A DNA stretch of 64,000 nt from the NCBI RefSeq assembly GCF_014647855.1, contig NZ_BMPZ01000009.1, positions 62,001-126,000 of the forward strand. Direction: 5' to 3'. The stretch comes from Shewanella gelidii (GTDB taxonomy: Bacteria; Pseudomonadota; Gammaproteobacteria; Enterobacterales; Shewanellaceae). Under the pieces are notes generated by a model. It was not told the origin of the DNA, searched no databases, and worked only from the letters and a program-made list of their open reading frames with translations. Each line of letters begins with the position of its first letter. Positions within the stretch are counted from its first letter, which is position 1. Positions 1 through 8,280 of the stretch are shown here, one piece after another. Position numbers and translations under genes: made by a program.

Positions 1-47
1 AACAAAATAGCACCGTATTAAACAGGCGTTTGTTTTAAGTATTTACT

Positions 48-263
48 CTAAACTTTTTCAAGTTTAACAAAATTTCCTTGGTCATCTAACTGTAAACAAA
101 ACCGACCAGCTACGCCTTGATTCGTTAAAAACGAACGAAAGTGCCGCCCATTAATCCAAATCCGCCTTCCCGCATCATCAAATACTTCAATTCTTTCTGC
201 GCGACCTTGATAATACGGGAGATATTTTGCAACTGACATATTCATACTAAAATACAAATTCAC
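48..263 (-). CDS. DUF2835 family protein
   Basis: A 71-residue protein that matches the DUF2835 family pattern: an N-terminal F-x-L/M strand, a YLPYYQG motif at about residues 14-20, and a C-terminal GRFCLQLDDQGN stretch. Function is unknown. I keep the GTG start at 263 because an AGGAAGAGAG ribosome-binding sequence lies about 10 bases upstream, and because the first strand of the family would be lost with the internal ATG codons at residues 7 and 9. It follows pepN on the same strand after about 80 bases, an arrangement I recall from Pseudomonas and Alteromonadales genomes. Confidence 0.8.
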   Translation of the reverse strand: MNLYFSMNMSVAKYLPYYQGRAERIEVFDDAGRRIWINGRHFRSFLTNQGVAGRFCLQLDDQGNFVKLEKV

Positions 264-341
264 AACAAAAAAACTCTCTTCCTAGTGTCCGTAAGACAGA
301 TTTAAACTGCAGAGTCCATATTAAACCCTGCAGCGGTCAGA

Positions 342-2903
342 CTAAAGTAACGCTTTTGATACCTTTTCGTATAAATCCTTAGACAAGTCGGGTAGCGTCA
401 ACAACTCCTTCAAACACTTCTTGATTTGCTGTTTGCGGCAATCATCGAATTTCTGATACTGAATCAGTGGTGTGACAAGCCTTGAAGCGATTTGTGGATT
501 TGTCCCATTCAATTTTTTCAAAATATCCGTAAGGTAGCGGTATCCACTGCCATCTTTAGCATGGAATCGATAGAGGTTTTGAGCAACAAACCCACCGACA
601 AGCGACCGAACCCGGTTTGGATTAGTGAAACTAAATGCTGCATGTTCTTCTAATGCGGCAAGTCTATCGATAATATCTTCTCGGTTTTGCCCCCCTTGAA
701 GCATAAGCCACTTATCCATGACTAAAGGCGTGTCTATCCACTTTCGCTCAAACGCAGCCATCAACTCGTCCCGTAAAACTAACCCACTATTGTTTACAGC
801 AGAAAGCACCGCCAACGTATCAGTCATATTATCGGCCTGTTCAAACTGAGTCTTCGCGATGGAATCATGTTGTTCAGAAACTTTCAATAGCATCATCAAA
901 CAGCGACTTTTAAGGGCTCGAGCCCCAACACTATCAATATGGTGAAGCTGACGATATTTAACTAACAGCTCATCTTCACATTGTGCCGCGAGTTCTTCTT
1001 CTACAAACTCTCGGGCTATTTCAAGCGCGTCAAGATCAATTGAGTCCACTTGCTCAATTAAAGAAGCTGCACTTGGTAAGGTAAAGATTTCCGCGACAAG
1101 CGCGCTGTCCAATTGCGGATCAAGCAGAACGCCACGATATCCATCAACAATTTGTGGAGCGAGCACCATTGCGCTGCCAGATTGAATACGCGTGATATTT
1201 AGCCAAATCGCCTGACTGATTAACTGTACAGATGCTTCCCAACGCGCAACTTCACTACTGGCAAAACGCATTAGGTTTACCAATTGTTCGTCACTAAATT
1301 CATATTGCAATCTAATTGGTGCCGAGAAGTTTTGAAACAATGAAGGTGTCGGCTTGTACGTTAGGCCATCGAACACGAACCTTTGACTTTCTTGCGTAAT
1401 ATCCAGCACCTGATTGACCAAACTTTGACCATCAGAACCGAGTAGTTCTAGATCAAAAGGAATATGCATCGCTTGCTTATTGGTTTGACCCGGCGTGTCA
1501 GGGAGAGTTTGACTCACCGTTAACGTATATTGCTTCTTCTGAGGATCGAAATGGTCATCAATCGATACCACAGGCGTACCCGCTTGGCTGTACCACAACT
1601 TAAATTGAGTCAGGTCTAAATCACTTGCATCTTGCATTGCATTGACAAAATCATCACAGGTGACCGCTTGACCATCATGGCGTTCAAAATAGAGCCTCAT
1701 ACCTGCTTGAAAGTTATCTTCACCAAGCAAGGTGTGCATCATACGTATAACTTCTGCACCTTTGTTATACACGGTCACCGTATAAAAATTATTCATTTCA
1801 ATGACTGACTCTGGACGTATCGGATGCGCCATTGGGCCAGAATCTTCGGCAAACTGCTGGTTTTTCATGACTCGTATGGCACTAATTCGATTAACTGCTC
1901 GCGAACCGAGGTCAGAGCTAAATTCTTGATCTCTGAAAACAGTTAAACCTTCCTTCAAACTTAACTGAAACCAATCTCGGCATGTGACTCGGTTACCAGT
2001 CCAATTGTGAAAATACTCATGCCCGACTACCGACTCAATGCCGTGGTAATCATCGTCCGTAGCACTTTCCTTATCAGCCAATACATACTTCGTATTAAAA
2101 ACATTGAGGCCTTTATTCTCCATGGCACCCATATTGAAGAAATCAACAGCGACGATCATATAAATATCTAGATCATACTCGAGACCAAACCGCTGCTCAT
2201 CCCAAGCCATAGATTTCTTTAAAGACGCCATCGCATGATGCGCCTTGTGGAGATTCCCCTTATCAACGAAAACTTGAAGTAACACTTTACGTTCGTTCAT
2301 TGTGATAAATGAATCTTCAAGTAAATCAAAATCACCAGCGACGAGCGCAAACAAGTATGCAGGCTTTGGAAAAGGGTCTTCCCAAACCGCAAAGTGACGA
2401 CCATTTGGCAACTCACCTTTTTCAACAAGGTTTCCGTTACTCAAAATATAAGGAAACGCAGCTTGATCCGCTTCAATGCGCACGTCATATTTAGCAAGTA
2501 CATCAGGACGATCTAAAAAATAAGTTATCTTGCGAAACCCTTCTGCTTCGCACTGGGTACAATAGGCTCCATCAGACATGTAAAGTCCTTCAAGGCTAGT
2601 GTTCGCCTCGGGATCGATTTGAGTTTCAATAACCAACTCAAATGCATCTGAATCCACTTCAATAACTAGTTGTGTTGCTTCGACCTGATAGTTTACTTTT
2701 TCCCGATCGACTAAAACAGAATCGAGATTAAGTGATTCACCATGAAGCGCAAGCTGAGTTGCATCTGCACGTAGCCTTTTAACTTGACTCGTCGCCTTTA
2801 CTTTTGTATTTACGCCATTTAAATCAAACTCTAAAACGACATGGGATATTGTAAAATCTGGAGAGCGATAATCTTTCAGATGCTTGGCTTGGCATTGCTG
2901 CAT
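342..2903 (-). CDS. pepN: aminopeptidase N
   Basis: An M1-family zinc aminopeptidase that removes N-terminal residues from peptides in the cytoplasm, finishing the work of ATP-dependent proteases. At 853 residues it is close to the E. coli enzyme (870). The substrate-recognition motif GAMEN is at residues 259-263. The zinc site HEYFH is at 295-299 and the third ligand Glu is at about 318 in LKEGLTVFRDQEF. The beta-sandwich domain and the long helical C-terminal domain follow. It lies downstream of prc but is separated from it by a strong terminator, so it probably has its own promoter. A 30-codon frame with a good ribosome-binding site ends just before its start (see separate entry). Confidence 0.97.
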   Translation of the reverse strand: MQQCQAKHLKDYRSPDFTISHVVLEFDLNGVNTKVKATSQVKRLRADATQLALHGESLNLDSVLVDREKVNYQVEATQLVIEVDSDAFELVIETQIDPEANTSLEGLYMSDGAYCTQCEAEGFRKITYFLDRPDVLAKYDVRIEADQAAFPYILSNGNLVEKGELPNGRHFAVWEDPFPKPAYLFALVAGDFDLLEDSFITMNERKVLLQVFVDKGNLHKAHHAMASLKKSMAWDEQRFGLEYDLDIYMIVAVDFFNMGAMENKGLNVFNTKYVLADKESATDDDYHGIESVVGHEYFHNWTGNRVTCRDWFQLSLKEGLTVFRDQEFSSDLGSRAVNRISAIRVMKNQQFAEDSGPMAHPIRPESVIEMNNFYTVTVYNKGAEVIRMMHTLLGEDNFQAGMRLYFERHDGQAVTCDDFVNAMQDASDLDLTQFKLWYSQAGTPVVSIDDHFDPQKKQYTLTVSQTLPDTPGQTNKQAMHIPFDLELLGSDGQSLVNQVLDITQESQRFVFDGLTYKPTPSLFQNFSAPIRLQYEFSDEQLVNLMRFASSEVARWEASVQLISQAIWLNITRIQSGSAMVLAPQIVDGYRGVLLDPQLDSALVAEIFTLPSAASLIEQVDSIDLDALEIAREFVEEELAAQCEDELLVKYRQLHHIDSVGARALKSRCLMMLLKVSEQHDSIAKTQFEQADNMTDTLAVLSAVNNSGLVLRDELMAAFERKWIDTPLVMDKWLMLQGGQNREDIIDRLAALEEHAAFSFTNPNRVRSLVGGFVAQNLYRFHAKDGSGYRYLTDILKKLNGTNPQIASRLVTPLIQYQKFDDCRKQQIKKCLKELLTLPDLSKDLYEKVSKALL

Positions 2904-2912
2904 AATGTGTCC

Positions 2913-3005
2913 TTAATTGAATTCTCGTATACTTTCAACGAGGGAAAGGAGAACAACACGGTATATCAGTGATCCTCCTTGTGCTTTGAAAAGCGCAGAG
3001 GTCAC
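2913..3005 (-). CDS. possible 30-residue leader peptide of pepN
   Basis: A short frame starts at GTG 3005, six bases after a GGAG ribosome-binding sequence, and ends with TAA nine bases before the pepN ATG. The TAA overlaps the TAAGGA sequence that serves pepN, the geometry expected for translational coupling. The product would be 30 residues with a hydrophobic middle (LIYRVVLLSLV). I do not recognise a family, and chance is a real alternative; conservation in relatives would decide it. Confidence 0.25.
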   Translation of the reverse strand: MTSALFKAQGGSLIYRVVLLSLVESIREFN

Positions 3006-3061
3006 GTCAGACTCCGTGCACCTAAATGTTCTAACCTACTATCTTCGTCGAAAATTAGGCT

Positions 3062-3093
3062 AAAAAAAAGCGCGCCTAGGCGCGCTTTTTTTT
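3062..3093 (-). terminator. bidirectional-looking terminator downstream of prc
   Basis: A perfect GCGCGC-ctag-GCGCGC hairpin is flanked by eight A on the left and eight T on the right, so it can end transcription on either strand. It sits 13 bases after the prc stop codon and separates prc from pepN. Confidence 0.92.
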
Positions 3094-3105
3094 GTCCGAT
3101 TAACA

Positions 3106-5157
3106 CTACTTAATTGAGTTCTTTGCTAATTTTTGAGTATCGACCATATCAAGTGTAATCAATGCCGTTTCATTCAAAAAAGCATCCGGCATTTCATCAT
3201 TTGAGTCGAGATCGTCTAAGCTTTTAACCTTTGGTAAACCTTTCGCAAGTAGTCTCTCGTTTGCGCGCTCTAAGCGTTTTTGATCTTCTTCTTCACGAGA
3301 AGCAATACGCTCACTTTCGACTAAAGAAATACTTGTTTCTTTATGGTTATTTTTAAACTCTTCTAAATCTTTTGCAATATAGTTAAATTCGACATCAGCA
3401 ACCACACGCTGCTTATGTTTTACATCAAGTGCCGCCACTAAATCTGGTGTTATATCGTTTACAACAGCATAATTTGCGACCGGCACTTTATCCCATGGTA
3501 ATGCATTATCTTGCTCCGCTTCACCATACTGACCAGCTTCAAGGCCACTTGGAAATAAAATATCTGGCGTGACACCTTTCAGCTGCGTGCTTCCACCGTT
3601 TATGCGATAGAATTTCTGCATAGTAAACTGGATGTAACCGACACTTTTTTCATACATATCGTAAATACGACGCAGGCCTTTGTGCTGCTGAACTGTACCT
3701 TTACCAAAGCTTGATTCACCAATCACAATCGCTCGACCATAATCTTGCAATGCGGCGGCAAAAATTTCTGATGCTGAAGCACTATAACGATCAATCATTA
3801 CAGCTAACGGCCCGTCATAGGTCATTTTGCCGTCATTATCTCTATGTTCAGAAACCTTACCACGTGCATCTCGAACTTGAACTACTGGACCAAGCTCGAT
3901 GAATAACCCCGTCAGCAAGGTTGCCTCACTGAGTGCACCACCGCCATTACCGCGTAAATCAATAATAACAGCTTCAACGTGCTTCTCTTGAAGGCTAAGT
4001 AATTCCTTTTTAACATCCTGAGATAGGTTCATGTAGAAACCTGGAATTTTGATCACACCTACTTTTCGATCTGCATAGACTCCGGTTTCTGGCTGGATTA
4101 CGCTTGAAGTTGCGGCACGATCTTCTAATCTAATTTTATCGCGAACCATAGTAACTTCGAACATCTTGGCATTCGAGCCACCTTTTTTGGGCAATATCTG
4201 TAAAACAACTTTGCTGCCCTTTGGTCCTTTAATAAGATCAACAACATCGTCAAGACGCCAGCCAATCACATCAACAATTTTTTCACCTTCTTGCCCGACG
4301 CCGACAATTTTATCTTCAGGCGATAACTTTTCACTATTCGCAGCGGGACCACCGGTAACTAAGCTTTTGATGACCGTGTAATCATCATCCATCTGCAAGA
4401 CGGCACCAATCCCTTCAAGGCTCAGATTCATCTCCATTTGGAAACGTTCAGCATTTCGCGGAGAAAGGTAGCTAGTATGAGGTTCGATACTTCGTGCAAA
4501 TGCATTCATCACGCCTTGGAACACATCTTCACTTTGTGTTTGACTCAAACGTTTAATAGCATTGTTGTATCGCTTCGTTAAAATTTCAGAAATTTCAGGC
4601 CATTCTTTACCGGTCAATTTCAGATTTAACGCATCATATTTAACACGCTGGCGCCACAACTCATCTAATTCAGCTTTATCTTTGGGCCAATCAGCATCTT
4701 CACGGTCAAATTGGTAACTATCCCCTTTCACCGTAAAATCAAATTCTTTGTCTAGTAAAGACAACGCAAAAGCAAAGCGCTCATAACGGCGCTTCATCAC
4801 TAACTGATACATAGCATATGCAGGATTTAAGTCCCCTGCTTTAAGCATGTCATCAAACTGTTGACTGTACACAGCAAGATCATCGACATCACTCTGCATA
4901 AGCACATTACGACGATAGTCTGCTTGCTTTAGATAGCGTTGGAAAATCTTTTCAGAGAATGCATCATCAAGGTCAATACGATGGTAGTGAGATCGTGTGA
5001 ATTCGCCCGTCACACGCTTACTCGCTACTTTATGTTGCGGTTCTTGGCTCAGAACAGGTAACTCATTGACGGGAATATCTGGTTTAGCTCCCCAAGCTGG
5101 TGTACCGACGAGAACGGCAGCTATCGATGCAGCTAGAAAAATTTTTCTCATCAACAA
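3106..5157 (-). CDS. prc: carboxy-terminal processing protease Prc (Tsp)
   Basis: A periplasmic S41-family protease that trims or degrades proteins from their C-terminus, including peptidoglycan-enzyme regulators in relatives. It has 683 residues, like E. coli Tsp. A signal peptide covers about residues 1-23 (hydrophobic run, then AWGA). A PDZ domain lies at about 240-325. The catalytic Ser-Lys dyad is S461 in the SASASE motif and K486 in FGKGTVQ, 25 residues apart as in the family. The C-terminal helical domain is rich in charged residues. It follows proQ by 19 bases, the same prc-proQ linkage as in E. coli, and ends at a strong terminator. Confidence 0.96.
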   Translation of the reverse strand: MLMRKIFLAASIAAVLVGTPAWGAKPDIPVNELPVLSQEPQHKVASKRVTGEFTRSHYHRIDLDDAFSEKIFQRYLKQADYRRNVLMQSDVDDLAVYSQQFDDMLKAGDLNPAYAMYQLVMKRRYERFAFALSLLDKEFDFTVKGDSYQFDREDADWPKDKAELDELWRQRVKYDALNLKLTGKEWPEISEILTKRYNNAIKRLSQTQSEDVFQGVMNAFARSIEPHTSYLSPRNAERFQMEMNLSLEGIGAVLQMDDDYTVIKSLVTGGPAANSEKLSPEDKIVGVGQEGEKIVDVIGWRLDDVVDLIKGPKGSKVVLQILPKKGGSNAKMFEVTMVRDKIRLEDRAATSSVIQPETGVYADRKVGVIKIPGFYMNLSQDVKKELLSLQEKHVEAVIIDLRGNGGGALSEATLLTGLFIELGPVVQVRDARGKVSEHRDNDGKMTYDGPLAVMIDRYSASASEIFAAALQDYGRAIVIGESSFGKGTVQQHKGLRRIYDMYEKSVGYIQFTMQKFYRINGGSTQLKGVTPDILFPSGLEAGQYGEAEQDNALPWDKVPVANYAVVNDITPDLVAALDVKHKQRVVADVEFNYIAKDLEEFKNNHKETSISLVESERIASREEEDQKRLERANERLLAKGLPKVKSLDDLDSNDEMPDAFLNETALITLDMVDTQKLAKNSIK

Positions 5158-5176
5158 GTTACTCCTTCAAAAATGT

Positions 5177-5809
5177 TTACAGCATGACGTGTTCAACTGG
5201 TACTTTCACCGTGAATCCTGAATCGAGTTGAACATGGATGTCTTGCTTTTTAATATCGACGATAACGCCAGACACTGGTGACTTACCCAGTTTGACATTG
5301 ACTCGCTGATTTGGTTTCAATTCGTCTAATACTGCCGGTGTTAAATTCACTGGTGCAGGCTTTTCTTTCGCAGGCTTCGGACGGCTCTGTGCAGGTTTTT
5401 TAGCTTGCGCAGGCTTTCTCGCTTGCTTCTTCGCCGCTTTTGGTGCTTGAGCCGCACGCTTAGCTTTCGCTTTTTCTTGGCTTTCTTTTAGTGTTGCTTG
5501 TGCATGTTCAATATGTTCTTGCTCAAGTTCACCACAAGGGTTGCCATCTAAATCAACACGTTGCACACCTATTTTGATGCACTTTAAGTAGCGCCAACTA
5601 CTAGTATAGCGTCTAAGTGCAACCCGTAGCTGAGTTTTACTGACTTTAGAATCATCGGCTAACCTTTCAGCCAAATCTTGAAACAATCCGATTTTTAAGG
5701 GTTTAACTTCACCTTCTGCGACAAAGCACAAAGGGAATGTTTCATACAAATACGCGAGTATTGCGTTGGTGTCGGTCAACTTTTCTGTTGATTCCATCAT
5801 TACTTCCAC
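5177..5809 (-). CDS. proQ: RNA chaperone ProQ
   Basis: A FinO/ProQ-type RNA-binding protein that binds structured small RNAs and mRNA 3' ends. Three parts can be seen in 210 residues: an N-terminal ProQ/FinO domain (about 8-120), a low-complexity Lys/Ala/Pro linker (about 120-160) with repeats such as KPAQ and KKQARK, and a C-terminal Tudor-like domain (about 165-210) starting at LKPNQRVNVKLG. Lies between msrC and prc, as in E. coli. About 260 bases separate it from msrC, so it may have its own promoter. Confidence 0.95.
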   Translation of the reverse strand: MEVMMESTEKLTDTNAILAYLYETFPLCFVAEGEVKPLKIGLFQDLAERLADDSKVSKTQLRVALRRYTSSWRYLKCIKIGVQRVDLDGNPCGELEQEHIEHAQATLKESQEKAKAKRAAQAPKAAKKQARKPAQAKKPAQSRPKPAKEKPAPVNLTPAVLDELKPNQRVNVKLGKSPVSGVIVDIKKQDIHVQLDSGFTVKVPVEHVML

Positions 5810-6067
5810 AGTTCAAATAGGGACAAGTCTAATTAACGTCTAGCGTCTTGCTTTTCTTGTCGTTTATCTTCGCTAACTCTACATTAGAGCTAACGTACAA
5901 ATTAGCACTATATTGAAATTTGCTAAAGCATAATTACAAACTCTAACAATTTCTTCGGCATACAAGCTGACTTTTACAAGAGTGATTCAGGCATCTACAG
6001 CTCAGCCGCCTATTATAAAGCGGCATTCAGCGATTGCGACCATGAATTATGTGAAATTGTGCGCTCT

Positions 6068-6526
6068 TTAATCAAATAGGCACTTTTCAAGACTTTTCAC
6101 CAAGGATTCTAGCCCTTCTTGGTCTTGGCTATCAAAACGATCGAAAACTGGGCTATCAATATCTAGCACTGCAATGACTTCGCTTTGACGAAAAACAGGA
6201 ATGACGATCTCTGAATTACTCGCAGCATCACAAGCGATATGGCCGGCAAATTGATGTACATCTGCAATTCGCTGGGTTTCCTTAGTTGCCGCTGCAGTAC
6301 CACACACACCTTTTCCTAACGGAATACGTGTACAAGCAACTTTACCTTGAAACGGACCTAAAACCAGTTGTTCATTATCCATCAGATAAAAACCAGCCCA
6401 ATTTAGATTGTCCAAACTGTCATTAATCAGTGCTGAAAAATTAGCCATGGCAGCAATCAGATTCGTTTCACCTTCAAATAAGGCTAGCACTTGACGATTC
6501 AAGGTATCGTAAAACTCAGATTTCAT
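6068..6526 (-). CDS. msrC: free methionine-(R)-sulfoxide reductase (GAF domain)
   Basis: A GAF-domain enzyme that reduces free methionine-R-sulfoxide. At 152 residues it is a single GAF domain. Cysteines C65, C75 and C99 keep exactly the 10- and 24-residue spacings of the three redox cysteines of E. coli fRMsr (84, 94, 118), so it should be active. It starts only 18 bases after yebG ends and probably shares the yebG transcript, which would place it under the LexA box at 6840. The msrC-proQ-prc order is that of E. coli; the added yebG is the difference. Confidence 0.94.
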   Translation of the reverse strand: MKSEFYDTLNRQVLALFEGETNLIAAMANFSALINDSLDNLNWAGFYLMDNEQLVLGPFQGKVACTRIPLGKGVCGTAAATKETQRIADVHQFAGHIACDAASNSEIVIPVFRQSEVIAVLDIDSPVFDRFDSQDQEGLESLVKSLEKCLFD

Positions 6527-6544
6527 TTGTTTTTCCTAATAGAA

Positions 6545-6826
6545 CTATTCGGTATCCGCTTTTTTACTCGCCTTTTTTACTGGCTGAGCTTTCTTCTGCG
6601 GTGCTCCCTTCAATAACGAAGCAAGCTCATCTTTATGACTTGCTAGGTAAAAAGCAAGTTTTTCACTCGTCGGTTCATCAAGTTCCAGATCTGAACTTTG
6701 TAAAAATGGGATAAGATTATCTGCGATATCAAGCATCTTGTCGTAGGCATCTGCCTCCTTCTTAGATGTAAATGTCATCTTCTCTACCCCTTCTCTAACG
6801 ACGACGAACTGTGTAATTACTGCCAT
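6545..6826 (-). CDS. yebG: YebG family DNA-damage-inducible protein
   Basis: A 93-residue protein that resembles E. coli YebG, an SOS-induced protein of unclear biochemical role. The N-terminus (V-x-REGxEKMxF) and the following TSKKEADAYDKMLDIAD segment are the family hallmark. The tail is Lys/Ala-rich and variable. A LexA-type operator lies 13 bases upstream of the start codon, consistent with SOS control in E. coli. It probably heads a short operon with msrC. Confidence 0.92.
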   Translation of the reverse strand: MAVITQFVVVREGVEKMTFTSKKEADAYDKMLDIADNLIPFLQSSDLELDEPTSEKLAFYLASHKDELASLLKGAPQKKAQPVKKASKKADTE

Positions 6827-6839
6827 ATCAAGCCTCGCA

Positions 6840-6855
6840 CTGTTTTTATATACAG
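6840..6855 (-). promoter_or_regulatory. LexA (SOS) box of yebG
   Basis: The 16 bases read CTG-N10-CAG with an AT-rich centre (CTGTATATAAAAACAG on the minus strand), matching the gammaproteobacterial LexA consensus at all invariant positions. The site lies just in front of yebG, a known SOS gene. Confidence 0.9.
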
Positions 6856-7025
6856 TGCACAGAGTGTCATAAAATGTTCAACAGATGCAAGTGTTCTCAC
6901 TAATCTGATAATATCTTTCTATATTTCTGTATCTTGGTCTCATTTCTCAGTGGACTTTGGGCTAAAATGAACAGTTGTTTTCAAAGGTTTTGCAATCGTC
7001 GCTCAATTAACAAGGTTAGTTAAAT

Positions 7026-7658
7026 TTGAAACTGCAGGGTAAAACGCTCGATAAATCTATCGTATTGTGCCGCGCTTGTGATTTAGCGGTTAGCAAAAGA
7101 GCTTTGCCATCAGGCGTCAGGGCGCTCTGCCCTCGGTGTCACACCGCCTTATATGACACGCCATACTGTTCGATTAATGGCATGCTTGCACTATGTCTTG
7201 CTGCTGTGTTTCTATATTTTCCAGCAAATTTACTCCCGGTTTTAGAAATCCACTTTTTGGGGAACATTAGAAATACAACGGTTATCCAAGGCGCAATAGC
7301 AGTGATTGATCAAGGGTATTGGGTTGTTGGCATCGCAGTCCTGCTTGCAGCTGTCGTTGCACCAGGCTTGCTTTTATTGTCCGTTTTATTCCAAATATTG
7401 ATTATTAAATTTGGTCGTCGTTCTGTTTTCTTGAAAACTAGCCTAAAGCAATTATTAAAAAGACAAAATCTAGTCACCCAATTTACGATGCTCGAAATCT
7501 ATATGTTGGGTTTTCTCGTTTCCGCGTTCAATCTCTCTGATTTTTCTGATATCTACTTCAGTGTCGGTTCGTTTTGTTTCACTATGCTGTTCGTCGTAAC
7601 GCTCTTTTTGCAACGAGAATACAACCTCGAACATATGTGGAGCTTTGTCGATGACTAA
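7026..7658 (+). CDS. letA: PqiA-domain membrane protein, N-terminal half of LetA (YebS)
   Basis: A 210-residue inner-membrane protein equal to the first half of E. coli LetA (YebS, 427 residues). LetA works with the MCE tunnel LetB in lipid transport between the membranes. A zinc-ribbon-like part (CRACD near residue 15, CPRCH near 37) is followed by four hydrophobic segments. The start is TTG at 7026, with AAGG about 10 bases upstream. The stop codon overlaps the next gene (ATGACTAA), which encodes the second PqiA domain. So LetA is made as two separate chains here. Both halves keep their cysteine pairs, so this looks like a stable arrangement and not decay. Confidence 0.88.
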   Translation: MKLQGKTLDKSIVLCRACDLAVSKRALPSGVRALCPRCHTALYDTPYCSINGMLALCLAAVFLYFPANLLPVLEIHFLGNIRNTTVIQGAIAVIDQGYWVVGIAVLLAAVVAPGLLLLSVLFQILIIKFGRRSVFLKTSLKQLLKRQNLVTQFTMLEIYMLGFLVSAFNLSDFSDIYFSVGSFCFTMLFVVTLFLQREYNLEHMWSFVDD

Positions 7659-8280
7659 ACGAAACCGCAATACAGGCATGACTCTCGGCCTTTGTTTATG
7701 TACTCGCTGCCGAAAGATGAATAGCAAATCCCAAAGTCATTGTTTACGATGTGACTCGCCTTTGCATACAAGAGATGATACCAGCTTGCAAAAAAGTTGG
7801 GCGCTGCTTATCACAGCCGCAATTCTGCTTGTACCTGCAAATATCTATCCAATTTCCATGATCACAAATCAGGGGAAAGTCACCTATGACACTATTTTTA
7901 GCGGTATTGCTCATTTAGTGCATACCGATATGATCCCCATTGCCATCATTTTATTTGTCGCCAGTATTTTAGTGCCTGTCATGAAAATCGTTGGCTTGAC
8001 AATTTATCTGATTGCTATCAGCTTTGAATTACCCATTTCAAAGAAATATTTAATGGCCGGATTCCACATTATTGAATGGATTGGCCGCTGGTCAATGCTG
8101 GATCTTTTTGTGATTTCGATTACTGTAGCCCTAGTCAATATGGGGCAGCTTTTAGATGTCAAACCAGCGCCAGCTGCCACCGCATTTGCATTGGTCATTT
8201 TACTTACACAAATGGCTGCTCATGTACTCGACACACGCCTTTTATGGGATAGATTGGAAGTAAAAAATGACGGAAACTGA
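7651..8280 (+). CDS. letA: PqiA-domain membrane protein, C-terminal half of LetA (YebS)
   Basis: The second single PqiA domain (about 209 residues), matching the C-terminal half of E. coli LetA. CTRCR and CLRCD pairs lie near the N-terminus, then four membrane segments. I choose the ATG at 7651, which overlaps the stop of the preceding gene by eight bases, over the TTG at 7645. Its own stop overlaps the start of letB by 14 bases, so the three genes are translationally coupled. Function is inferred from LetA and the adjacent LetB. Confidence 0.87.
   Translation: MTKRNRNTGMTLGLCLCTRCRKMNSKSQSHCLRCDSPLHTRDDTSLQKSWALLITAAILLVPANIYPISMITNQGKVTYDTIFSGIAHLVHTDMIPIAIILFVASILVPVMKIVGLTIYLIAISFELPISKKYLMAGFHIIEWIGRWSMLDLFVISITVALVNMGQLLDVKPAPAATAFALVILLTQMAAHVLDTRLLWDRLEVKNDGN

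Noticed and set aside
7026..8280. Split LetA as a frameshifted pseudogene
   Set aside because: Both halves have complete domains, intact cysteine pairs and overlapping start/stop codons, so they look like two functional genes.
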